The position numbers and the translations under genes were made by a program. Source: Nannobrachium achirus (Eukaryota > Chordata > Actinopteri > Myctophiformes > Myctophidae). Taken from it: DNA of 64,000 nt. Below are positions 26,215 through 36,600 of this stretch, in pieces (position 1 is the first letter of the stretch; each line of letters starts with the position of its first letter). The stretch is taken from the NCBI GenBank assembly GCA_963921795.1, contig OY997644.1, positions 2,906,254 to 2,970,253 on the forward strand, given 5' to 3'. The notes beneath the pieces are model-generated. The model searched no databases. It saw only the letters and a list, made by a program, of their open reading frames with translations, and was not told the origin of the DNA.

Positions 26215-26900
26215 TTACTACAGTAAATGTATTTCTTTCTTTCTATTGTATGACAAATTTCATTTTGAAATCAAATTATTTCAAGTTTGATAACAAGTTT
26301 TACATCCAGACCCAAGGCATGGCCATGGGTTCAACCTTTGCACCCAATTATGCAAACTTATTCATGGGTCACTGGGAATCCAAGTTCATTCAGAACAGGA
26401 CTGCCTACTCCCTCCTAAATAAGGTGATTTTTTGGAAACGATACATTGACGACATATGGTATTTGTTGGTTCAGAAGGCGAACTGGTTGAGTTCAGGCAG
26501 TATATTAACAACACACATCCCCCCCCCCCCCCCCAAAAAAAAGGTACAATAGTCTTGATCCCAAGCTATTAAAAATATCATTACCAAACATTGGAATATT
26601 TTGAAATGTGATCCTCATTTGAAAAATATAGCTATGTCACCACCAAGGTTTTGCTTTACGAGAGGAAGGAACATTAGAGACTCTGTGGTTACATCACTTT
26701 ATAGATCACCAGGTACCAGCTCCAACTGGCTGAGGGAAGAGTTGTGTGGCATCCACCCATGTGGATGCCACACTGCTCAAACACCTCAACCACTAAAGTT
26801 TTTTTTTTTTTTTTTTTTATCACCCACACACAGGACAGGAATACAAAATTAAAAGCTTTATCAACTGTAATAACACCCATGTGTTATAAACCATGATATG
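26215..26900 (+). pseudogene. Penelope-like retroelement fragment (RT and linker)
   Basis: One frame reads FKFDNKFYIQTQGMAMGSTF then APNYANLFMGHWE and, further on, FWKRYIDDIWYLL; the combination of GMAMG, AP.YAN and Y.DD is typical of Penelope-like (Poseidon/Neptune) RTs. After a C-run and A-run at 26519-26542 a second frame carries HWNILKCDPHL and FTRGRNIRDSVV, the conserved post-RT segment. The GIY-YIG endonuclease is represented at best by a scrap near 26860. A T-run interrupts at about 26800-26819. The copy is dead. Confidence 0.8.
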
Positions 26901-26939
26901 TATCGCGGCATGTTCCAAATCAGACAACGAGAGACACCT

Positions 26940-27420
26940 TCCACTGCTAATCCTATAATTTTGTGGATCCTGCCGCTTCGTGTCTCATCTCTGCCCCCTT
27001 GTGGACAGATACATTTATTGCTGATCCTTCTGTCTCTGTCTCACATCAAATACCTGTCATTATCAAATAGAATTCCTTCACATCACTTACATAATAATGA
27101 TCGCACTGCTGTTGTCACTAATCACATTATATCTCCTCAGTCTTCTAGCAGTTTTCCTATCCCAAACTCTGACTCTCCACTCACTAAAGTCGGTTTTAAG
27201 ACTAGAAAAGTTCTTGGAATAATTCATTTTAATATCAGAAGTCTCAAATTGAACTATATTAAACTTTTGGTGGTTCAACAGACCCAACAGACTCTGATCA
27301 TTACATGCTTAACAATTTGACAATTAATGTCTAATATTGTCTACAATTGATACAAATTGCTACAAAACCTAACCAAGTCATTTTGGGGCATAAACAATAA
27401 GTTGTTCATGCCCCATCATG
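26940..27420 (+). pseudogene. LINE endonuclease N-terminal fragment (probable)
   Basis: A frame contains GIIHFNIRSLKLNYIKLLV then TLIITCLTI. The HFNIRSL motif near the start of an open frame followed about 20 residues later by LIIT is the beginning of apurinic-type endonuclease domains of fish LINEs. No further endonuclease or RT follows. Confidence 0.5.
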
Positions 27421-27815
27421 ATTGCATGTTCACATTCTATAATGCAAATTTTACATTGAGGTGCCCAGATGTCCCTATTGCCCAACTTACCTGTATCCTT
27501 ACTCAACATAATACACAGTGGAAGGGAAGACCAAGAAGTGTCCCTGTTAAGGTTTAATTTACTGTTGGTTTATAGTTAACACTGGTTAGGATGAAGAAAG
27601 ACAGTATTGTCATAAATTAAGTGGGTGAACTGTGACCTGCAATAAGTAATGTAAAAGTAAATGATCGCTGAATGCGTCTTCACAATATAGTAAATCTTTA
27701 CTCACGAAAGGAATTAGTTCATTTGTATTATCCTTCCATAATATATAGCCTCTAAGTCTAGACCTAATACTAATTTAAGTTTATAAAATAAAATAAAACT
27801 CTGTATACTATTTTG

Positions 27816-28184
27816 CAGTGGTGGAAAAAGTACTCAAATGTACTTAAGTAAAAGTATCAATACTACAATGTAAAAATAGCCTACTCTGTTACAAATAAAA
27901 GTCAGGAATTAAAAATGTACAAAAGTATTGGCATAAAAATTTACTTAACGTACAAAAAGTAGAAAGACAAAGTAGCCTACTCATTATGCAGAATGTCCCA
28001 TTTCACAAGATTTCATGTATAGAAATACAGCTTGTAGATCGGCTATTTTCAAATGGCCGAAATGTACCATATATAGGGCTGTTAGTGGAGTAAAAGTACT
28101 GAAAATTGGAAATAGTAAAGTAAAAAATAGCTAATAATTTTACTTAAGTACCGTACTTGAGTAAATGTACTTACTTTACCATTG
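27816..28184. mobile_element. hAT-like non-autonomous element, degraded
   Basis: Begins CAGTGGTGGAAAAAGTACTC and ends in the inverted relative GTACTTACTTTACCATTG. Many AAGTACTTAAGTAAAAGTA motifs occur. A half cassette (CTTGTAGATCGGCTATTTTC) lies at 28029-28056. No 8-bp duplication could be recognised. The same sequence appears in decayed form at about 23180-23350. Confidence 0.55.
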
Positions 28185-28212
28185 CAATTGTGTAATAATA
28201 GTTGTCCCTTAC

Positions 28213-31200
28213 CTATGTAGTCAAAGCTACCAGGGGCCAGCCGCTCGGGGAGGTGAGTGGCAAACAGAAAGCTTGTGAGGAAAGCCAGGGAGATGTGGTA
28301 GTAATGCTGCATGTTACTATCATTATCTGTGCAGCCCTCACCCACACACAGGAAGACCTGTCAAAACAATCACAACAGAGAGATGTTATGAAACAGTTGC
28401 ATCACCAATTCACCATCAACACCAGTGATGTATTATGTTTATGTATATCATGAGAATGTTAGTATTTTAAAGGTGTGTAAGTGATATTCGTTGTTCTCGG
28501 TACGGTAGAAGAACAGGACCAATGCGGAACCAAAGGACCGTAAGTCATGATATTTAGTTGACTAAAACTCAAATTTTAGATTAAAATATTATAAAAATTA
28601 ATTGTATTCAAAAGACTACAGTATGACTAAAACCGAATCAACATTTGCTGTCAAAATTAACACTGGGAATTGATGATCGGCATCCTGTATAGCAGGGTTC
28701 CCCAATTAGTTTTCCCCAATGGCCGAATTATGTCTAGGGTACCAAGCCGAGGGCCACACCATTGCAGGGGGCGACGCCGGCGTTCCCGCTACTCCAGCGA
28801 CAGTTCAGATATCGTCACTGTCGGGTGAAAATCTTGTATGTCCAAAACCGTTCATTTTGATTTATCATTTATTAAATTATTTAAACTAGTGAAAACAGCC
28901 GATCTACAAGCACACAACGCCTCGCACCACAAGGCGTTGTGTGCTTGTAGATCTGCTGTTTTCACTACTTTTGTGCGACGGCCATGTATGATGAAGCAGG
29001 GCTTTACTTTGCGAAAGAACATACAAATTTGGAGATACGAGGTTTCCACCCGACAACGACGATATACTGGTGTTGTTGCTGCTCTTATACCACCATTATT
29101 ACTGGGGTTGGTGGGGGCCAGACAGTAGCCCCCGGCGGGCCGCCTATTGGGGAACCCTGCTGTATAGTATCATAGCCCACCCACCCTTGCCCTGTGCCTT
29201 TTCATACACAGGTGCATATAACGCCAAAATAATGTAATCGGAATGGACAGACACAACAGTGTGTAGGGGGAAGGGGCATGTCTCCTGGAAGAGATTTGGG
29301 TCTCCACCGAGCACTCGTTTCTAGTTATAATGTGCAAGGGGTCAATATTATGTCTGTACACTTACACATGTATCAAAGACTAGGCCTTGTCTGTGGCAAA
29401 TCTTAGATTTTCTGTTTTACACACCATTATAATGTTCTTATTTTGACCATCATACCAAATTGCTGAATGTCAGTCTGCAGGTTTTCTTCGGAAGATGTAT
29501 GATGACACTGATTTACTACGTCTCTATGGCACATTATGAGTCCGCTAGTACTAGTGGTTCTCAAACTTTTTATTTGCAACAGTGTTGATTTCGTCGACTA
29601 AAACTATGACTAAAAATGTTTGTCGACTGCGTTCTTTTCACTGACGAAAACTAAATAAAAACTAAATAAAAACTAAGCTGTGATGACTAAAACTAAGACT
29701 AAATATATTGACAATTTTGTCAACAAAATAAAAACTAGACTAAAACGTTAGGGAGGGACTAGTGGAGAAGAGAGCCATTTTATATTTGGTTGCTCTCAGG
29801 TTTTGCATGCTGAAAATAGCAGATCTAAAAGCTCACAACGCATCGCGCTGCGATCGGCTATTTTCAGCACGCAACCAAGTGTAAAATCAGTACGATGCCA
29901 TCAAGGCCTGCCAAAATACATTTCAGTTGACTAAATCCACTGTAGATTTAGTCGACTAAAATCGTATGATATTTAGTCGACTAAAATTAGACTAAAACCA
30001 ATACTTTTCAGGTGACTAAATCATGACTAAAACTAAAAGACATTTTCTTTAAAAAAAAATTGACTAAAATCAAAATTTGCTGTCAAAAACAACACTGATT
30101 TGCAAGAACCCCCATAACTAAAGAGTTACATACTTGTTATGGTCATTCAAGGCTATATCTTTATGTGTTACTGGTAATATTATTGCCTGCTCAAAATCTA
30201 TTTTTTACAAAAATGTCCACCACAAGCCGGCAGAGACGGTTTAGGTGTGTGAAGTGTATGGTAGTGGTGGTCTTTCTTACCCTATAGAATAGAGGAAGTG
30301 TATGGTAGTGGTGGTCTTTCTTACCCTATAGAATAGAGGAAGTGTATGGTAGTGGTGGTCTTTCTTACCCTATAGAATAGAGGAAGTGTATGGTAGTGGT
30401 GGTCTTTCTTACCCTATAGAATAGAGGAATGCTGTCAAACAGGTAGGGGTAAGCAAAGGCCACAACACGGAGAGCCTTTCCAAACTTTGGACGGGATTCT
30501 GGGGTTCTGTTAAATAAGAAAAGGGACTATTACAATCCACAGTGGAGAAAAAAGGCAAACAAAAACAACAAATAGAACAAAAACAGATGAGATAAAAATG
30601 TGTAATTTCTGCTTGTAAAAGCATCTTATTGTAGAATTTAATAAAAGAAACAAGACACAAACAAAACAAACAAAAAACAATACTGGTTAATAATTGAGTA
30701 TCTGGCATCACCAGTGACACAAACTAATTTTGTAATGCTAGCATTTTAGTTTTGAGCTGATTTAGGAATGGCAAGACTGCACTGTAGTGAAAGGTTGGGT
30801 GCGACTTTTTTGGTCACATTTAAAAAAGTACGTTCAGAATGCTATTGCTAATCACAACCACATTTAAAAGACCTCTGTGTGACATGTTAAATATACATTT
30901 TGTGTGCCAAAATTGGTTTTGTTAAACATGGATAAAGTTCTTTTATAGTTTATTATTTGTGCAGCACCATACTCTGGGAAAATGCAGAAATATGGATCTA
31001 TTATAAATGTGTGGCCAATTGTCTCACATCTTCCATGTGACAGACTAAGCCTAAATCTGTCTCATTCTTATCATTCTCATAACAAGATGAAATTATCAAA
31101 CAACCAGCTCTAGGAATCTCTCTGACGCACAACCTTTTCAAACACAGACACTTGTATTATCATTGTCAACAGATTAGCTAAACCAGATTTGAATGAAACA

Positions 31201-33092
31201 TGATTTAGAGTTCATTTGATTTCCAACTGATAGTTCATAATATGCTACTGTATATTAAATATATAGAGTTCTCTGTCTCAGTCCTTATACTATGTATGAC
31301 CCAGCTGAAACCACCTTAAAGTTATGTTTTAGGGTGGGTCTCTTTGTTCAAGGCTGGGTAACACCCATTCCACTGAAAAGCAAGTTGCTCAATTGGACGC
31401 TACAAAGAGTAAATCTTTCTTTTATGAAATACAAGATATATGTTTTATGTGCAATCACATATCACTTTCTGAAGATAATGGGTTCATTATTTTTGCATAT
31501 TGTTTTGTGTTGCTCAGTGAAAATTGTGAGAATATATTGTATCCTTTTTCTACAACATTTCGTAGTAATAAAACTAATTTCAAGCAAACGTGAGAAGCAA
31601 TGTTGGAACGTGGCAAATTGAAAAGAACAGAACAGTAAATGATGTTGCCTTTACCTTTTCACGATGTACTGGTTGTATTGTAGGAACGGTAAGCCAAGCC
31701 TTAACAGAGACAGGAGGAAAAGTTATTAAAGCATCACATCAAGCATTACCAAAACAATAACAATGGCACCATGTTTGTACATCATGCAGGGGCGTCACAC
31801 CAAATTCTGGGCCCTGGGTACAAGGATTCACTGCGGGCCCCCCATGAATGTTAACTATTGAAAAATAGCAGATATACAAGCTCACAGCGCGGCACCGAGT
31901 GCTGCGCTGCGAGCTTGTAGATCTGCTATTTTTTTTAAATTGTGAAAATGTGTGCAAGAAACCCATGTTTCCATGTCAGTGATGCTCAAACCTTTTCATG
32001 CGAAGGACCCCCAAAATGATATGAATTTGGCCACGGACCCCCATCTCAAAATATTTAGTTCCAGGGACCCCCCCCCCCCCCCCCCGGAAGCAAAATTTGA
32101 GTTACAAATGTTCGCCGTGTAGTGGCCGTATCATTTTAAAAATTATTTAAACTAGTGAAAACAGCCGATCTACAGCCGATCTACAAGCACACAAGCCGAT
32201 CTACAAGCACACAACGCCTCGCAGCGCGAGGCGTTGTGTGCTTGTAGATCGGCTGTTTTCACTACTTTTGTGCGACGGCCTTGTATGATGAAGCACGGCT
32301 TTACTTTACGAACTTACACATTTGAAACTTGGAGATACAAGGTTTCCGCTCGACAAAATTGACACATTTTATAGAGCTTTTTCTTTATTTAGAGAGCCGA
32401 GATGCTTCCCATTTTAAGGTCTATAACATTTGTATCATGGTGGACCCATGGGAAGAACTAACTGGTTACATACACCATCAAATTAAATCGGCACCGTAGC
32501 AGAGGTCTGACTGTGTACAGTGTACTACTGATCACATTTTACACATGCAGTTGAACGCAATGCTCACAACAGGTGCAAGTATAACACAAGCATAATCAGA
32601 ATTAACGTAATTGTCGCATCAAACGATTACGGGTGTAAGAGTGGGTGATTTTTGTGCAAGCTCTCGACGTTGCAGTTACAGGAGGAGTTAGGATCAGGAG
32701 GAGAGAACACGATGCACAAGCAAAACAATATGTACGCAATGCTGGTTATTACCGTAGTTTAAGTCTTATTAGAGTGTAAAAGTGGCTGTAAGGATACGAG
32801 TTAAGAGTTAAATCATCACCAGGGTTGTAGGATGCAATGTTTTGCATTTTGTTCATATACATGTATCAGTTCTTATCAGGTAGCTCATATCAGGACTGTC
32901 GGGTGTGTGCCGTAGGCCTATTTGGACACTGTTTCCATATCTCAGTGCGCTTCATTAACAAATCAACGCTATGTGTGAGTTTCCCCATCATAGCACTGAG
33001 TTGACTAATTGAGGCAACACATTGGAGAGTGTTAAGCAGAGACCAGCTCATTAGCGTCTGACTGCAGGCATACAATTCCACACCAGGTCCCA

Positions 33093-33180
<88 letters not shown>

Positions 33181-33192
33181 CTTGATACTCAT

Positions 33193-33256
<64 letters not shown>

Positions 33257-33538
33257 TACTCACCCTCCCTGGACCATACAGTCAAAACAAGTATCATCTC
33301 AGTGGGGAGGACTGGTGGGACCACTAACTAACCACTAACACACTCCCCATTCTCAGAAACAAACAGTAAGAATGCAGTCTAAAAGAAGGTACTGTACATA
33401 CAGTACATGTCTACAGCAGCAGATCACAATGAATCATGCATTCATGGAATTCATGCTACGATGGGTGTATTCTAATTGTTTGTTCTCTCTAGACACACAC
33501 GTGCGCGTGCACGCACACACACACACACACACACACAC

Positions 33539-33586
<48 letters not shown>

Positions 33587-33620
33587 GCGTGCGTGCCCAC
33601 ACCCCAAGAAATTCATTCAT

Positions 33621-33686
<66 letters not shown>

Positions 33687-36600
33687 TTTCTTCCTTTCTT
33701 TCTTTCTTTCTTTGTCTCAATCACTGTCCATGGTCTAAATCTGATGACAAATGATCGCCACCTTACGTAAACGTAAACTGGTTGAAATGCTTTTATTGTT
33801 GTGTCTGTAACTATGTATTGTTTTAGCCAAGTTCCTCTAGGATCCCTGACCCCGGGCCGAGGTACTGACCTGTAACCAACGGTTAAATGTAATACTAGAG
33901 AGCTATTATGCCTGAGGGCTTAGCTGCACACAGGAGACCAGTGAGAACAAGGAGAATCTAGGAGATCTAAAGAATTAGTCACCCTGGGTGTTGTTGTGCT
34001 GTCGTTCCAAACAAACAATGAAAGTGTCCTAAAGGTTGGTCAAATTATAATGATACAATGCACATTTTGTGCAAAAACCTGGTACAATGAACTATAAAAT
34101 AGGGCTTAAGTGGCTAAGTAGACTAGTCAATTTAGTCCATTATAAGAAATGTACTGTATATACAGTATATTAGATCAGATTTGTTGACGCAAAGTAATAT
34201 AACTGCAGGTTGAAGTATATTAGCCCAAGATTGTTTGAAGACCTACAGTAACTGCTTTTTTTGGTGTGCAGACCGGTCTGCACGTGTTTCATTGTTTCGC
34301 AGGGGTGACTTATTATTATGCAAGGGTGGCTTGGACATGAGAAACTGGTTTATTCACATGCCAGAGAAATGCCAGTATAAAGAACTTACGCAAGTGCAGA
34401 GGAATCTGAACCCTAATTATGCAAACTTTTCATGTTTCTCCCAAATGATGTGTCATGTGGGAGAAACTTGATTTCATTTGTATAAAATAGATTTTCCACA
34501 GACATACAAAATGCAGACAATGATATTACCAGAAACACAAAGAGCTAGCCCTGAATGCCCATAAAGGTCTGTAACTCTGAGAGTGTTCAAATGGAACCAA
34601 ACACATCAGAGTGTTGCCTCCCCTCCCTACCTTCAAAACCACCCTGAAAACCCACCTGTTTGCAATTGCCTTTCCCAGTTGACTTTGTGTGAACTCTTGT
34701 TTTTAGTGTTTTATTGCTTTTATCTGTTATCGCACTTTCCAATCTTCTTTTTCCTAATAAAGTTGTTGTTGTCACCTACCCTCTCCCCCAGCCCCCCACA
34801 CACTTGTAATGCGACTTCATGGGTCCATTTGGTTCCATTTGTACACTCGCAGAGTTATGGGGTCCTTACAAATAAAACGTTTGAACAAGTTTTTTACTAT
34901 TTTGAAAAACCTTTTAAAATCTATATAGCCGATCAACATCGACATGTTGTGAGCTTGTAGATCAGCTATATGAACTATTTAAAAATGATTCTCAAAATAG
35001 TGAAAAAAAGGCGAAGAAGTTTAGCGATAAGTGGGAAGGCATGGACAAAAATAGGGCCCATAGTGTCATAATAAATCAGTGTCATTGTCATACATATTCT
35101 GGAGAGAACCTGGAGACTTGTCCATTTGTCCATGTACGGACATATTGATGACCCCTGCTACTGAGAACTATAGGCCTTCTTGAATCACAGCAGATAACAT
35201 GAGAATCCAATTCATCAGCTCACAGCACAACAGGAAAGGGCCCTGGATGGAATCTACACAAGAATGCTACGAATGTCACATATGGACGGACTCATCAGAA
35301 ATGTGGTCCTCCACTGGGACCTACCATGGGTCACAGACAAGGTCAGAGAGAGAAGGATGAGGCTGGCAGGACACTGCGTCGGACTAGTGGCAAGCAAACT
35401 GACACTGTGGGAGCCAACCCAGGGCAAAGCCAGGAAAGGCAAGAAGCACACCACCTACGCAGATGCCATGCGGTGTGACAGCGGAGCTAACAACACTGCA
35501 GAGCCCAAGACCCTGATGCTAGACAGGAGGGTGTGGAGGGTCCTGAGCTGGTGTTGGCTAGACTAGTGTTTCTCAAACTTTTACAGTTCAAGGTCTGCTC
35601 TTAAGTACAGACTTGCATGGGTCAATTTAGACCCCCTAAAGCAGGTTTCCCCAATAGGCGGCCCGCGGGCCATTTGCGGGCCATTTGCGGCCCACGGGGG
35701 CTACTGTCTGGCCCACACCAACCCCCCAGTAATAATGGTGGTATAAGAGCAGCAACAACACTAGTATATCGTCGTCGTCGTCGGGTGGAAATCTTGTATC
35801 TCCAAATTTGTACGTTCTTTTGCAAATCATACAAGGCCGTCTCACAAAAGTAGTGAAAACCGTAGATCTACAACCACACAACGCTTGTAGATCGGCTGTT
35901 TTCACTAGTTTAAATAATTAAAAAAATTACGAATTCAAAACGAACGGTTTTGGACATACAAGATTTTCACCCGACAACGACGATATCTGAACTGTCGCTG
36001 GAGTAGCGGGAACGCCGCCGTCGCCCCCTGCAATGCTGTGGCCCTTGGCTTGGTACTCTAGACATAATTCGGCCCTTGGGGAAAACTAATTGGGGAACCC
36101 TGCCCTAAAGGAACCCACAAAGTCCCTGGTATCCACTTTGAGAACCACTGGTCTAGACCGACCACACTCGCATTGCATTGTATCGCATCAGCAGCTCATC
36201 TAGCAAATATTATTCTAACAACTTCTTTAAAAAGTTAAGGCACTGAGATGAGGTAATCACATTAACACTGAAAAAGCCAATTCCTCTTGCGTTAACAAAC
36301 AAAGGCAGGGGACTCACAATGTCACGTGGATGATGGACTGCAGAAGTCTAGGTATCATTCATTCTCCATGCTCAAGCAATTACGGAAACACTGAGAAACA
36401 TGCAGAAGAAGCCTTGCATCTCCACATTTCAACTTTTTATGTTTCATGTCCATTAATGTCCTACTTCGTCATACCAGTCAGTGTCACACAAAAGTAGCAA
36501 AAATAGATGATCTACAAGCTTGCATCGTTTCGCAACACCTCTGCTATTCTTTGGGGGAAAAAGAAAAACACATACTGTATACCAGGGTTGGGCAACCTTA

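Noticed and set aside
26898-27320. Host gene of 140 codons
   Set aside because: The only recognisable part is the HFNIRSL start of a LINE endonuclease, so it is retroelement debris.
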